Below, one piece after another: positions 17,428-28,118 of a stretch of 64,000 nucleotides of DNA (its first letter is position 1; each line of letters opens with the position of its first letter). Under the pieces are notes generated by a model that worked only from the letters and a program-made list of their open reading frames with translations, searched no databases and was not told where the DNA came from. The position numbers and the translations under genes were made by a program. This DNA is from Liquorilactobacillus mali (GTDB lineage: Bacteria; Bacillota; Bacilli; Lactobacillales; Lactobacillaceae): positions 1 through 64,000 of the forward strand of contig NZ_JQAR01000002.1 in the NCBI RefSeq assembly GCF_001437155.1, written 5' to 3'.

Positions 17428-20400
17428 GAGAACTGACATTCATAAAATTATGGTGATTGGCTCCGGCCCAATTATTATTGGACAGGCAGCTGAATTTGAT
17501 TATTCTGGAACACAGGCTTGCATGGCACTGCGTGAAGAGGGATATGAGGTTGTTTTGGTCAACTCGAATCCAGCAACAATTATGACTGATACGGAAATTG
17601 CTGACAGAGTATACATCGAACCACTTACAACTGACTCTGTTTCTCGTATCATACGTCAAGAATATCCTGATGCAATTTTGCCAACACTTGGTGGACAAGT
17701 GGGATTAAACATGGCAATGTCACTATCTGAAGCAGGAATATTGGATGAACTTGGGATCGAATTGCTTGGAACCAAACTGACGGCCATTAATCAGGCTGAA
17801 GATCGTGAGCTGTTCAAGGAATTGATGAATGATTTAAATGAACCTATTCCGCCATCAAAGACTGTTAATACAACACAAGAAGCACTTGATTTTGCTGATG
17901 AAATCGGCTATCCAGTAATCGTTCGCCCAGCCTTTACAATGGGCGGTACTGGTGGCGGACTTTGTGATAATAAAGATCAATTAGCACAGATCGCTGCTAA
18001 TGGTCTGGATTTGTCACCCGTTACACAATGTTTAATTGAAAAAAGTATTACGGGGTATAAGGAAATTGAGTTTGAAGTTATGCGTGATCATAAAGATAAT
18101 ACGATGGTCGTTTGCAGCATGGAAAACTTCGATCCAGTTGGAATCCACACGGGAGATTCAATTGTTTTTGCACCAACGCAGACATTGGCTGATCGTGAAT
18201 ATCAAATACTGCGTGATGTTTCATTGCGCTTGATTAGTGCATTGAAAATCGAAGGGGGCTGCAATGTCCAACTTGCTCTTGATCCTAATAGCTTTAATTA
18301 CAATGTCATTGAAGTCAATCCACGTGTTAGCCGCTCATCAGCACTTGCTTCTAAGGCAACTGGTTATCCCATCGCTAAGATGGCGGCGAAGATTGCAGTT
18401 GGACTGACCTTGGATGAAATTAAGAATCCTGTCACCGGAACGACATTTGCAGAGTTTGAGCCAGCACTTGACTATGTTGTGGCCAAGATTCCACGCTGGC
18501 CGTTTGATAAATTTGCTCGTGCAAACCGTAAGTTAGGGACACAGATGAAAGCCACTGGAGAGGTAATGGCTATTGGTAGAACTGCAGAGGAAGCACTCCA
18601 AAAGGCAGTTCGTTCTCTTGAAATCGATGAAAAAGATCTGTTTTCTGATGAGGCACAGGCAGCTACTGATCAAAAGCTTGAAGAAAAAATCATGCATCCG
18701 CAAGATGACCGCATCTTCTACTTGACTGAGGCATTCAGGAGAGGCTATACGATCGAAGAACTACATGAATTAACGAAAATCAATGCATATTTTCTTGATT
18801 TATTGAAACACATTACGGAACTGGAAGTTGAAATCTGTAAGAATCCAAATAACTTAGAATCACTTGAAAAGGCCAAAAAATACGGTTTTAGTGATATGAC
18901 AGTTGCGAAACTCTGGAATTCAAAGGAAAGTAAGATACGTGCATTACGTAAATCAAACAAGTTGATCCCTGTGTACAAAATGGTTGATACTTGTGCAGCT
19001 GAATTTGAGTCACAGACCCCTTACTTTTACAGCACTTATGATATGGAGAATGAAAGTGTTCCTTCAGACAGAAAGTCAATTCTTGTAGTTGGTTCTGGCC
19101 CAATTAGAATCGGGCAAGGAGTAGAGTTTGATTATGCAACTGTTCACAGTGTTAAAGCAATTCAAAAACTAGGGTATGAAGCAATTGTAATGAATAGTAA
19201 TCCAGAAACAGTTTCAACTGATTTTTCTGTTTCGGATAAGTTATACTTTGAGCCATTGACGCTTGAAGATGTTCTGAATGTTATTGAATTGGAAAAGCCG
19301 CTTGGAGTAATTGTACAATTTGGCGGACAGACTGCAATTAATTTGGCTGCAGGTCTGGTTGAAAATGGTGTTAAGATTCTGGGAACAACGGTTGAGGATC
19401 TAGATCGAGCAGAAGATCGAGAGTTGTTTGATCAGGTAATTAATAATTTGGGACTCAAGCAGCCAATTGGAAAGACTGCAACAACACAGGAAGGCGTTGT
19501 AAAAATAGCCGCTGAGATTGGCTATCCAGTCTTAGTAAGGCCCAGCTATGTTCTAGGTGGACGTGCGATGGAAATTGTCAACGACGAAATTGAGTTAAAT
19601 GATTACCTTGAACATAATGCAAAGGCGGCAATCGACCATCCAATTCTTGTTGATGCATATCTTGAAGGAATGGAATGTGAAGTTGATGCAATTTGTGATG
19701 GGAAAGATGTTTTATTGCCAGGAATTATGGAGCACATCGAGCATGCAGGTGTCCATTCAGGTGATTCCATGGCAGTATACCCGCCACAATCATTTAGTGA
19801 AGATATTAAGCAGCAAATTGTTGATGCAACTAAAAAGTTGGCCGTGGCATTAAAGTGTGTTGGAATTATGAATATTCAGTTTATTATCCATGACAATGAA
19901 GCATATGTGTTGGAAGTCAACCCTCGTGCAAGCCGAACAGTCCCATTCTTAAGTAAGATTACGGGGATTGAGATGGCACAAGTTGCTACTAAGGTAATTT
20001 TGGGACAATCACTTAAAGAACTAGGATTTAAATCTGGTTTGTATCCAGAAAGCAAGACAATTCATGTTAAGGCACCCGTATTTTCATTCAGTAAGTTGGA
20101 AGATGTCGATAGTTATTTAGGACCTGAGATGAAGTCAACTGGTGAAGTAATGGGAAGCGATCATACTTTTGAGAAGGCACTGCTTAAGGCTTTTGCTGGA
20201 GCTAAGATGGAACTTCCAATGAGTGGAAATGTCTTATTAACAATTGATAGCAATGATAAAGAAGCTGTTTTACCAGTTGCCCAAAGATTCAGTCGTGTGG
20301 GATACCGCTTGTTTGCAACAAATGGAACAGCAGCCTTCTTGAAGGAACACGGATTGCATGTAATGAAAGTGAATAAAATCGGTGAAGACGGCAAGTCTGA

Positions 20401-20608
20401 TTTAGATATTTTGAAAATTATCAAGGATGGTCAGATACAGTTGGTCATCAACACAATGAGTCACGATCAAGAAGTAACCTCTGATGGCTTCACAATTCGG
20501 CAAACAGCAATTGAGCATAATGTTCCGTTGCTAACATCATTGAATACAGCGGATGCTTTAGGACGAGCAATGGAAAATCGTACTTTTGCGACTGACGTTA
20601 TAAAATAG
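17420..20608 (+). CDS. carB: Carbamoyl-phosphate synthase large chain
   Basis: 1062 residues, the usual size. Two homologous ATP-grasp halves are seen, each opening with a nucleotide motif ([11 protein letters not shown] near residue 12 and [11 protein letters not shown] near 556), and an MGS-like allosteric domain closes the protein. It makes carbamoyl phosphate from bicarbonate, ATP and ammonia supplied by CarA. ATG 17420 is chosen (AAAGGATGAAC upstream; overlap with the carA stop); the frame reaches back to 17396, but the extra codons are inside carA. It serves pyrimidine synthesis here, and arginine if no second copy exists. Confidence 0.95.
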   Translation: MPKRTDIHKIMVIGSGPIIIGQAAEFDYSGTQACMALREEGYEVVLVNSNPATIMTDTEIADRVYIEPLTTDSVSRIIRQEYPDAILPTLGGQVGLNMAMSLSEAGILDELGIELLGTKLTAINQAEDRELFKELMNDLNEPIPPSKTVNTTQEALDFADEIGYPVIVRPAFTMGGTGGGLCDNKDQLAQIAANGLDLSPVTQCLIEKSITGYKEIEFEVMRDHKDNTMVVCSMENFDPVGIHTGDSIVFAPTQTLADREYQILRDVSLRLISALKIEGGCNVQLALDPNSFNYNVIEVNPRVSRSSALASKATGYPIAKMAAKIAVGLTLDEIKNPVTGTTFAEFEPALDYVVAKIPRWPFDKFARANRKLGTQMKATGEVMAIGRTAEEALQKAVRSLEIDEKDLFSDEAQAATDQKLEEKIMHPQDDRIFYLTEAFRRGYTIEELHELTKINAYFLDLLKHITELEVEICKNPNNLESLEKAKKYGFSDMTVAKLWNSKESKIRALRKSNKLIPVYKMVDTCAAEFESQTPYFYSTYDMENESVPSDRKSILVVGSGPIRIGQGVEFDYATVHSVKAIQKLGYEAIVMNSNPETVSTDFSVSDKLYFEPLTLEDVLNVIELEKPLGVIVQFGGQTAINLAAGLVENGVKILGTTVEDLDRAEDRELFDQVINNLGLKQPIGKTATTQEGVVKIAAEIGYPVLVRPSYVLGGRAMEIVNDEIELNDYLEHNAKAAIDHPILVDAYLEGMECEVDAICDGKDVLLPGIMEHIEHAGVHSGDSMAVYPPQSFSEDIKQQIVDATKKLAVALKCVGIMNIQFIIHDNEAYVLEVNPRASRTVPFLSKITGIEMAQVATKVILGQSLKELGFKSGLYPESKTIHVKAPVFSFSKLEDVDSYLGPEMKSTGEVMGSDHTFEKALLKAFAGAKMELPMSGNVLLTIDSNDKEAVLPVAQRFSRVGYRLFATNGTAAFLKEHGLHVMKVNKIGEDGKSDLDILKIIKDGQIQLVINTMSHDQEVTSDGFTIRQTAIEHNVPLLTSLNTADALGRAMENRTFATDVIK

Positions 20609-20642
20609 TTTTGACAATCGTTATAAAAAGGTGGGGTTGTTT

Positions 20643-21575
20643 ATGAAAAATTCTCGTTTAGCAGTTTCATTACCAGGCTTGGAACTTAAAAATCCAGTGA
20701 TGCCGTCCAGCGGATGCTTTGGCTTTGGAGATAACAAGTTTGCACAAATGTACGATTTAAATAAGTTGGGTTCAATTATTTTGAAGTCAGCAACTTTGAA
20801 TGAAAGAAAAGGTAATCCCGAGCCAAGAATAGCAGTAGTAGAAGATGGAGCGTTAAATGCAGTAGGACTAAAGAATCCTGGGCTATCAGTGATTTTGTCA
20901 CAGAAAATACCTGAACTACGAGCGAAAGTTCCAGACTTGCCACTGATTGCAAGCGTTGCTGGGTCAACAAAATCAGAGTATGTAGAAGTTGCTAAGGCAT
21001 TGAGTGCGTCAGGGTTGGTTAATGCACTAGAATTGAATATCTCATGCCCAAATGTTCATGAAGGTGGGATGCTGTTTGGAACCAGTCCCAAAATTGCGGC
21101 TGAACTAACAAGAGCAGTTAAAGAAGTTACAGATATTCCGGTTTTCGTAAAATTAACTCCTAATGTTACAGATATTGTTGAAATAGCAAAGGCTGTTGCC
21201 GCTGCTGGTGCGGATGGACTTAGCATGATTAATACGTCCTTAGGAATGAAAATTGATATCAAGACTAGGAAGCCTGTTTTAGGTAATGGAACTGGTGGAC
21301 TATCTGGAAGAGCCATCAAACCGCTAGCCGTCAGAATGATTTATCAAGTAAGTCATGCTATTGATCTGCCGATTATTGCCTCAGGCGGAATTGAAAATGT
21401 TGATGATGTAATCGAAATGTACCTTGCAGGTGCGCACGCTGTCTCAATAGGGACTGCGCATTTTAAGAATCCGACTGCCTGCCTTGATTTAATTGAAGAA
21501 TTACCTGCCAAGCTGGATGAACTTGGAATAACAAGCTTGAAATCTTTGATCGAAGAAGTTAGGAGTAATCGATAA
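20643..21575 (+). CDS. pyrD: Dihydroorotate dehydrogenase, class 1B type
   Basis: 310 residues, FMN-dependent TIM barrel. The opening [20 protein letters not shown] and [15 protein letters not shown] (active-site Cys135) are hallmarks of class 1B (PyrDB) rather than the fumarate-linked class 1A, which has SCPNVPGKPQ. Class 1B enzymes normally pass electrons through PyrK to NAD+, yet no pyrK lies in this operon. The start ATG 20643 follows AGGTGGGG; a frame from 20631 adds four residues. pyrF overlaps its stop by one base. Confidence 0.92.
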   Translation: MKNSRLAVSLPGLELKNPVMPSSGCFGFGDNKFAQMYDLNKLGSIILKSATLNERKGNPEPRIAVVEDGALNAVGLKNPGLSVILSQKIPELRAKVPDLPLIASVAGSTKSEYVEVAKALSASGLVNALELNISCPNVHEGGMLFGTSPKIAAELTRAVKEVTDIPVFVKLTPNVTDIVEIAKAVAAAGADGLSMINTSLGMKIDIKTRKPVLGNGTGGLSGRAIKPLAVRMIYQVSHAIDLPIIASGGIENVDDVIEMYLAGAHAVSIGTAHFKNPTACLDLIEELPAKLDELGITSLKSLIEEVRSNR

Positions 21576-22291
21576 TGCGAATTGAACGACCAATTATTGC
21601 GCTAGACTTTCCCGGCCGCAATGAAACAATGCAATTCTTGTCTGAATTTCCAAAGGATGAATCTTTATTTGTCAAAATAGGAATGGAACTCTACTATAGT
21701 GAAGGAACTGATATGGTCAGAGAAATAAAATCATTGGGTCATGATGTTTTTCTTGATTTAAAGTGCCATGATATTCCACATACAGTTGAGAATGCCATGA
21801 GAGTTCTTGGAAAGATTGGTGTTGACTTAACAACTTTGCATGCCAGTGGCGGTAGTGAGATGATGGAAGCTGCAAAGACTGGGATACTAGATGGAAGCGG
21901 CGGAAAGCAAACTGCAAGATTATTGTCGATCACTCAGTTGACTTCAACAAACCAGCAAATGGTTGAAGAAGAACAATTGATTTCTGTGCCGTTAAAAGAG
22001 AGTGTTTTGAATTATGCAAGATTGGCTCAGAAGTCGGGGATGGACGGAGTGGTTTGTTCTGCTCAAGAAGCGAAAAGCATCGCTGAAGAAACTGACGAGG
22101 ACTTCTTGCGTGTAACTCCTGGGATTAGGTTAGCAGGAGGAGCACTTGGTGACCAAAAACGGGTGATGACACCAGATGAAGCTGCTAGAAATCAAAGCAG
22201 TGCAATCGTTGTAGGAAGAGCAATCACACAGGCAAAAGACCGAGTTGGTGCATATCAAACAGTTAAGAAGTTATGGGAGGATGCGAAATAA
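21575..22291 (+). CDS. pyrF: Orotidine 5'-phosphate decarboxylase
   Basis: 238 residues. The catalytic Lys/Asp cluster is visible as LDLKCHDIPHTV (about residues 59-70), and the phosphate-binding end as VVGRAIT. It decarboxylates OMP to UMP, the last step of the pathway. The start is the ATG overlapping the pyrD stop (TAATG), and its own stop overlaps pyrE in the same way, so translation of D, F and E is coupled. Confidence 0.95.
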   Translation: MRIERPIIALDFPGRNETMQFLSEFPKDESLFVKIGMELYYSEGTDMVREIKSLGHDVFLDLKCHDIPHTVENAMRVLGKIGVDLTTLHASGGSEMMEAAKTGILDGSGGKQTARLLSITQLTSTNQQMVEEEQLISVPLKESVLNYARLAQKSGMDGVVCSAQEAKSIAEETDEDFLRVTPGIRLAGGALGDQKRVMTPDEAARNQSSAIVVGRAITQAKDRVGAYQTVKKLWEDAK

Positions 22292-22911
22292 TGAAGCAGG
22301 TAGCAAAAGATTTACTAGAAATTAATGCGGTAGCTTTATCACCTAATAGACCATTTACTTGGGCTAGTGGAATTAAAAGCCCGATTTACTGTGATAATCG
22401 ATTGACGATCAGCTATCCTAAAATTCGCAAGGAGATCGCGAAAGGAATCGCTAACTTAATTCGTGATCTTTTTCCAGAGGCACAGGTAATCGCGGGAACT
22501 GCAACTGCGGGAATTCCACATGCTGCATGGATTGCCGATGAATTGAACTTGCCAATGATTTATGTACGTTCCAAACCCAAGGATCATGGTCAAGGTCGTC
22601 AAATCGAAGGTGTTGTTGAAAAAGGACAGAAAACAATTCTGATTGATGATCTCATCTCAACAGGCGGGAGTGTCTTAAAAGCTGTCGAGGCTGCTCAAAA
22701 TGAAGGTGCGGATGTAATCGGTGTTTGCGGAATCTTTAGCTATCAATTAGCAACAGCAAAGGAGAATTTTGCCGAGGTTAATATCCCTTTTGTAACGCTA
22801 ACCAACTATAGCGAATTGATTGAAGTCGCTGTTGAAGAAAATCAGATTACGGCAGAAGATCGCAAATTGCTGCATAAGTGGCGTGAAAATCCGAAAGGCT
22901 GGTTAGAATAA
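22291..22911 (+). CDS. pyrE: Orotate phosphoribosyltransferase
   Basis: 206 residues. The PRPP loop ILIDDLISTGGS (about residues 117-128) and the KDHGQGRQIEG hood segment are present. It converts orotate and PRPP to OMP, one step before PyrF. ATG 22291 is chosen, with GGGAGG upstream and a TAATG overlap with the pyrF stop; the frame continues back to 22273 inside pyrF. It is the last gene of the operon and is followed by a terminator. Confidence 0.95.
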   Translation: MKQVAKDLLEINAVALSPNRPFTWASGIKSPIYCDNRLTISYPKIRKEIAKGIANLIRDLFPEAQVIAGTATAGIPHAAWIADELNLPMIYVRSKPKDHGQGRQIEGVVEKGQKTILIDDLISTGGSVLKAVEAAQNEGADVIGVCGIFSYQLATAKENFAEVNIPFVTLTNYSELIEVAVEENQITAEDRKLLHKWRENPKGWLE

Positions 22912-22926
22912 AGTAATACAAAAAAG

Positions 22927-22952
22927 CTGTAACCTAGGTTACGGTTTTTTTT
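22927..22952 (+). terminator. Terminator of the pyr operon
   Basis: A perfect palindrome GTAACCTAGGTTAC (22929-22942), extended by GCT/GG, is followed by eight T, 15 bases after the pyrE stop. Confidence 0.85.
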
Positions 22953-23070
22953 ATATTACTTAGCTACTGAAATGTACAATTTAATTCTTACTTGCATGTT
23001 CTAAAATTATTTACTAGAATTACAAGTGGTATAGCTTTAGAAAAATAATATTAATTATAGGAGTAATTAG

Positions 23071-24057
23071 ATGATATCTGTTGTTGTAGCAACGTATAAT
23101 GGAGAAAAATTCATTACCGAGCAGCTTAATTCGATAAAGAATCAAAATTGTCAACCTGATGAGGTTATTATAAGAGATGATAGGTCTAGTGATGCGACTG
23201 CGGAAATTGTTAGGAAATATATCAAAGAGAATAATCTAATTAACTGGGACTTTGAAATTAATTCTGAAAATAAGGGATACAAAAAAAATTTTTATGATTT
23301 ATTGAAACTCGCTAAGGGTGATTTAATTTTTCTTTCCGATCAAGATGATGTGTGGATGAATAACAAACTTGCTGTTATGAAAAATATAATGGAGCAAAAT
23401 AAGAAAATAGAAACACTTAATTCTGGAATACAATTGGTGGACCAGAACTTAAAGCGGATTGAATTAGGATTAAGAAAAAATTTCTATAATGCAAATTTTA
23501 TATATTCAGATCATAAGTTAGAAGAGTTAAATTATTTTAAATTGGAAGATATGATTGAAAGAAATATCTCACCTGGGTGTTCAATGTGTATTACTAAGGA
23601 ATTAAGAAACCAATTTATTACTACCTATAATTTTGTATTGCCTCATGATTGGTACATGAATTTGTTGGCATCTTTGAATGGAAATTGTTGTTTCGTAAAT
23701 ATAAAGTTAATAAACTATAGAATACATCAAAAAAATACGATTGGTTTATCAACTAAGTGGGATATTAGGACTAAATTACACTCGTATGAGGAGGATCGAA
23801 AAAAAAGAATAAAAAAATTTGCTGAATTATCCGAATCTTTTCAAAATATTGTTGATAATTATGAATTGGAAGAAGGGGAGAAGGTTCGTTTACAAGGGTA
23901 CCTGAAAGCAAGGCTTGATTTTTTGATTACACCAAACTTATATAATCTCAATAAGTTACGCAAATTTCCGGAGTATCTGCGGTCAACTACATTACGTGGA
24001 AAAATTTGGAATTTAATATTGTCATTACATTTAGATAGATTTATACTAAATAAATAA
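23071..24057 (+). CDS. Family 2 glycosyltransferase
   Basis: 328 residues. The GT-A nucleotide-sugar fold starts at once with SVVVATYNGEKFI, continues with the acceptor-side RDDRSSDAT, and has the metal-binding motif LSDQDDVW (about residues 89-96). The DQDDVW form is typical of rhamnosyl- and related transferases of cell-wall polysaccharide loci. No transmembrane helix is evident. The start follows AGGAGTAATTAG. It opens the polysaccharide region and precedes the rhamnose genes by 5 kb, so rhamnose is one candidate donor; this is inference. Confidence 0.85.
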   Translation: MISVVVATYNGEKFITEQLNSIKNQNCQPDEVIIRDDRSSDATAEIVRKYIKENNLINWDFEINSENKGYKKNFYDLLKLAKGDLIFLSDQDDVWMNNKLAVMKNIMEQNKKIETLNSGIQLVDQNLKRIELGLRKNFYNANFIYSDHKLEELNYFKLEDMIERNISPGCSMCITKELRNQFITTYNFVLPHDWYMNLLASLNGNCCFVNIKLINYRIHQKNTIGLSTKWDIRTKLHSYEEDRKKRIKKFAELSESFQNIVDNYELEEGEKVRLQGYLKARLDFLITPNLYNLNKLRKFPEYLRSTTLRGKIWNLILSLHLDRFILNK

Positions 24058-24142
24058 TATAATTTTGATTAAAAAGTTAATTATTAATGATTTGGTTGCA
24101 TGAAGTCTGACCAAATATTATTACATAATTAGGATATTAGAT

Positions 24143-24843
24143 ATGCTAGGTAGAGAAAGAAGGAGTAAAGCCTTAGTATTAATTCTGAGTGCGGCTTTTT
24201 TTGTTTGTTTCAGTGTTTATTCTGTAAAAGCTACTGAAATAGATAGTTGGTATATTGGTGATAGTACACGACCTGTTGTATCTGCTGTTGATGTCTCCTC
24301 TCATCAAAGTGGACTGACCGAGACAAATTATCAAAATCTCAAGTTACTCGGTGTAAAAACGATTATCGTAAAAGCAATGGAAGGATCATCATATACAAAT
24401 TCATACGCTCTTACACAAATGAAATACGCTGCAAATGCTGGTCTAAATGTAGCATTATATCAGTACGCAAAATATACTACTGCAACCGAGGCAGAAACTG
24501 AGGCCAATTATTTACTGACATGGTTGAAAGAAAATAATGTTAATACGGATATTTTAATTTTTTCTGATATTGAGGCGGAAGCAAGTGAAGTTTCATCAGT
24601 TTGGAGTAACTTGTCCGCATTTCAAAGTGTTTTGTCTAGTGGAGGTTATACTAACCAGGGGTTTTATGCATCAAAAAGTTCAACATACTTATCTAGATAC
24701 TTATCTAGCTTGGTAGCAGTTGGCAGACAATTGATGGTAAAAAGTACTACTTTTATAAAGACGGTAAATTATTAAGAGAAAGTCAAATTATTGATGGCGT
24801 TAAATATTACTTTAATGCATACACGGGTGTTTTAGAAAGTTAA
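24143..24843 (+). pseudogene. Broken GH25 lysozyme with cell-wall-binding repeats
   Basis: A 210-codon frame has a signal peptide (about residues 1-31) and the front of a GH25 muramidase domain: AVDVSSHQSG and FSDIEAEA carry the expected Asp and Asp-x-Glu. The frame then runs into 15 unrelated residues. From 24721 another frame reads WQTIDGKKYYFYKDGKLL and IIDGVKYYFNAYTGV, glucan/choline-binding type repeats, to TAA 24841-24843. The back half of the GH25 barrel is missing, so an internal deletion and frameshift joined catalytic and repeat parts. It would have cut peptidoglycan outside the cell; now probably inactive. Confidence 0.8.
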
Positions 24844-24974
24844 AAGGGTACAATTTTATTTTTAGATTATAGATTCTCCTGGACAGAGTGCTTAGGATAA
24901 ATTGGTTTTGTCTGTTATGAAAAAATAAAATTCGAAATATTATTTATAAAAAATTAAATTCAATAAACAGATAA

Positions 24975-25014
24975 ACAGAGACTTGCTTTTTTAGTAGCAA
25001 TTACTCTGTTTTTT
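24975..25014 (+). terminator. Rho-independent terminator
   Basis: ACAGAG (24975-24980) pairs with CTCTGT (25004-25009), with an inner TTGCT / AGCAA stem, followed by six T. It lies 130 bases after the broken lysozyme gene. Confidence 0.75.
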
Positions 25015-25652
25015 GTGAGCATAATAATCTGCTGGTGCATCGAAGAAGTATAATTTTATGATAAGAAGCAAAATTGTTTTGAAATAATTATTAAATATAC
25101 GATAAAAAATATAATTTTAAAAATTAAATTCTATTTATTAAGGAACTGTTAAATTAATATATATCTTTAGGTGCTGATCATTTTTATATTTATGATAGTA
25201 TAAGTACATATGTAATTTACTGAGGTAGTAGCATTACCCAGAGATGGCAATTTAAATTTTTATCAGTTTTTCAAGAATTACATGATATGTTGCCACTCTC
25301 AGCAAATTTAAGTATTTTCATATTTTTTAGAGTACAACATAATATGTATATTTGTTAAAGGGTAATCAAGAGTTATTGATTTTGATAGATGAATATAATG
25401 CTTAAAGTTTCTTAACGTTGGGAGATTATCCACTATCTGTTAAAAAATGGGCTAACATTTTAATATATTGATTAAATGTGAAATCGTTGCAACTTCTGGT
25501 CATTAAGCCATAAAGGTGTCGTTTTTCTAACGTTAATTGAGATTTACCGCTGTATCGTCTATAATTACACTTGGTTTAGTTTTTAATAAAGAAAACTTTT
25601 AATTTATGACAATTAATAGTTGTCAAATATGTGGATTATAAAGGAGCAAGAT
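25015..25652. other. Gene-free A/T-rich stretch, possible decayed glycosyltransferase
   Basis: No intact gene is visible in these 640 bases. A short plus-strand frame (25167-25223) reads LGADHFYIYDS, which recalls the LGVDHFYIYDN segment of GT92/DUF23-like glycosyltransferases, but it ends within 18 codons and no continuation is convincing. The rest is A/T-rich with many stops in all frames. Together with the broken lysozyme before it, this looks like a recombination or decay zone. Confidence 0.3.
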
Positions 25653-27068
25653 ATGAATGTTGTTCGCAACTACTTGTATAATGCTGGATACCAGTTATTA
25701 CTTGTAATGTTACCATTGGTCTCAATAACATACGTTAGTCGAGTTTTGACAAATACGGGAGTTGGGATAAATGCTTATACAAACTCGATTATTACATACT
25801 TCGTTTTATTTGGAAGTTTAGGAATTAATCTGTATGGTAATAGGCAGATAGCGTATTTAAGAGAAGACCAATATAAAATGTCAAAAACTTTTTGGGAAAT
25901 TGTAATTTTAAGAGCTGTAACTGTTATTGCAGCTTTTCTCGCATTCTTCATATATCTGCCATTTAGTAAACATTCTCTATTGATGTTGTTTCAGTCACTA
26001 AATTTATTAGCAGTTATGTTTGACATTTCATGGTTTTATATGGGAATTGAGGATTTCAAAAAAACGGTAACCAGAAATACTCTGGTAAAACTAATTTCAT
26101 TGGCTGCTATTTTTATTTTTGTAAAAGATAAAAGTGATATTGGAATATATATTATTATACTTGGTCTGGGTTCATTATTGGGGAACTTCACACTATGGCC
26201 ATTTATTAGGCATCTTATTATTAAAGTACCACTAAAGGATCTACAACCCTTTAGGCACATTAGGCCATCTATTGTATTATTTATTCCGCAAGTTGCTATT
26301 AGTGTCTATGCTGTTCTAAATAAAACGATGTTAGGTCAGTTAACTAGTACCGTTAATTCAGGATACTACAATAATGCCGACACTCTGATAAAAACCGTTC
26401 TAGCAGTCGCTACAGCAACTGGGACAGTCATGCTACCACATGTAGCAAATGCGTTCGCCAATGGAGAGAAAAATAAAGTAAACCAAATGTTGTATGACTC
26501 ATTTGATTTTATTTCTTTTTTAACGATGGCAATGATGTTTGGATTAGCTGGACTATCAATTCATCTAGGACCGTATTTCTTTGGAAAGGGATTTGAAGCA
26601 GTCGGAGGGGCAATATTACTTGAATCACCTGTTATTTTACTAATAGGATGGAGTAATGCAATCGGGACCCAATTCTTATTGCCGACAAATCGTACAAAAG
26701 AATATACAAATTCCGTACTTGTAGGAGCAATTGTTAATATTATTTTGAATTTACCACTAATTTATTTTGGAGGATTAGCAGGAGCTGTTTTGGCGACTGT
26801 AATTTCAGAAATATGTGTGACAGGCTACCAGCTTTGGGCGATCCGGAAGGAAGTCGAGTATCGAAAGCTATTTCAAAATGTTAGTAAGTATTTTGTAGCA
26901 GGAATTGTTATGTTTGTTCCTGTCTTCAAAATCAATAATTCAGTGAGGACAAGTGTGCTTTCACTTTTTCTAGAAGTTCTGCTTGGAATTATTATTTATT
27001 TTGGTATGATCTTAATTTTAAAACCAACAATTGTGGATAAAGCTAAGCAAATGTTGAAAAAAAAGTAG
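25653..27068 (+). CDS. Wzx-type polysaccharide flippase
   Basis: 471 residues with 12-14 hydrophobic segments and the MATE/polysaccharide-transporter layout: VRNYLYNAGYQLLLVMLPLVS at the start and YYNNADTLIKT in the middle. It would move lipid-linked repeat units across the membrane. ATG 25653 is chosen, since AAAGGAG lies seven bases before it; the frame to 25620 has no site. No Wzy polymerase or priming transferase is found in the window, so the complete locus must use genes elsewhere. Confidence 0.88.
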   Translation: MNVVRNYLYNAGYQLLLVMLPLVSITYVSRVLTNTGVGINAYTNSIITYFVLFGSLGINLYGNRQIAYLREDQYKMSKTFWEIVILRAVTVIAAFLAFFIYLPFSKHSLLMLFQSLNLLAVMFDISWFYMGIEDFKKTVTRNTLVKLISLAAIFIFVKDKSDIGIYIIILGLGSLLGNFTLWPFIRHLIIKVPLKDLQPFRHIRPSIVLFIPQVAISVYAVLNKTMLGQLTSTVNSGYYNNADTLIKTVLAVATATGTVMLPHVANAFANGEKNKVNQMLYDSFDFISFLTMAMMFGLAGLSIHLGPYFFGKGFEAVGGAILLESPVILLIGWSNAIGTQFLLPTNRTKEYTNSVLVGAIVNIILNLPLIYFGGLAGAVLATVISEICVTGYQLWAIRKEVEYRKLFQNVSKYFVAGIVMFVPVFKINNSVRTSVLSLFLEVLLGIIIYFGMILILKPTIVDKAKQMLKKK

Positions 27069-27103
27069 AGCAGCAATTCTAAACTTAAGGAGAGTTCTTT
27101 CTA

Positions 27104-28102
27104 ATGGCAAATTATGTTGTTACTTCTGGGGAGCCTGGTAAAATGGGTGGAAGCAAAGCGAAAGAAGATATAATCAACTTTTTAGCAAGGGATAACTATA
27201 TTTCTTTTATGATAAATCCATACCAGACCAACAAATTTTCAAGAATCTGGTACACACATTTTCGTTTAAAAAAATTTTTTTCAAATGATGAAATAAATAA
27301 TGTAATATTGCAACACCCAATTCCTTCACCATATATCGTTGACAATTTTGTCAAACGACTAGAGAAAAAAGAAAAAACTAAATTAATTATTTGGATTCAT
27401 GATGTACAAAGTTTACAACGTAATGGTGATGGGAAAAAGCAGGAATGGGAGATTAAACTTTTTAATAAAGCAGATGTATTGATAGTTCATAATAAAAGAA
27501 TGCAAACTTGGCTTAGAGAAAAAAAGGTATTAACACCAATGATTGTTTTGGGAATTTTTGACTACGATAATCCTGTACCAATCCAAGAGAACGTACCTTA
27601 TGAAAAGACTATTTGTTTTGCGGGGGCATTGTTTAAATCGACTTTTTTGTCTAAACTTAAGATGAAACATCAACTTTACACATTTGGTCCAGATATGCCC
27701 CAAGTGCATTCGAGCAATATAATTTATTCAGGCCAGTTTACGCCTGAGGAATTGCCTAGCCATTTGACACAGAATTTTGGCTTGATTTGGGATGGACCTG
27801 AGATTCAAACTTGCGCAGGAACATTTGGACATTATCAGCTCTTTAACAATCCGCACAAAGCCTCACTTTATATAAGTACAGGAATTCCAGTTATCATTTG
27901 GAGCAAAGCAGCACTTGCGGATTTCGTGTTAGAGAATAAAATAGGAGTAGTTATTGATAGCCTTGAGGAGTTGGATGATTTGTTAGATAATCTGTCAGAA
28001 GAGGATTATCTAGTTCTAAAGGATAATGTTGTTAAATTGGCAGAAAAACTGCGTTCAGGCTATTTTACGAAAAATGTTATTAAGCAGTTAGCCGAAATTT
28101 AA
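27104..28102 (+). CDS. Galactofuranosyltransferase-like GT-B sugar transferase
   Basis: 332 residues. The carboxy-terminal segment [20 protein letters not shown] and the earlier WIHDVQSLQ and VLIVHNKRM fit the Gtf3 / beta-1,6-galactofuranosyltransferase-like group of streptococcal and lactobacillal polysaccharide loci, which transfer hexose or galactofuranose to a lipid-linked acceptor. No Glf mutase that would supply UDP-galactofuranose lies here, so glucose or another sugar is possible. No transmembrane helix. It starts 35 bases after the flippase behind AAGGAGAG and is followed closely by rmlA. Confidence 0.7.
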   Translation: MANYVVTSGEPGKMGGSKAKEDIINFLARDNYISFMINPYQTNKFSRIWYTHFRLKKFFSNDEINNVILQHPIPSPYIVDNFVKRLEKKEKTKLIIWIHDVQSLQRNGDGKKQEWEIKLFNKADVLIVHNKRMQTWLREKKVLTPMIVLGIFDYDNPVPIQENVPYEKTICFAGALFKSTFLSKLKMKHQLYTFGPDMPQVHSSNIIYSGQFTPEELPSHLTQNFGLIWDGPEIQTCAGTFGHYQLFNNPHKASLYISTGIPVIIWSKAALADFVLENKIGVVIDSLEELDDLLDNLSEEDYLVLKDNVVKLAEKLRSGYFTKNVIKQLAEI

Positions 28103-28118
28103 TTTTTGGAGGACAGAT

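Noticed and set aside
25440-25580. Minus-strand short frame reading SQLTLEKRHLYGLM, considered as a transposase scrap
   Set aside because: The resemblance to IS30-type helix-turn-helix text is superficial, no inverted repeats or target duplications are visible, and it ends quickly.
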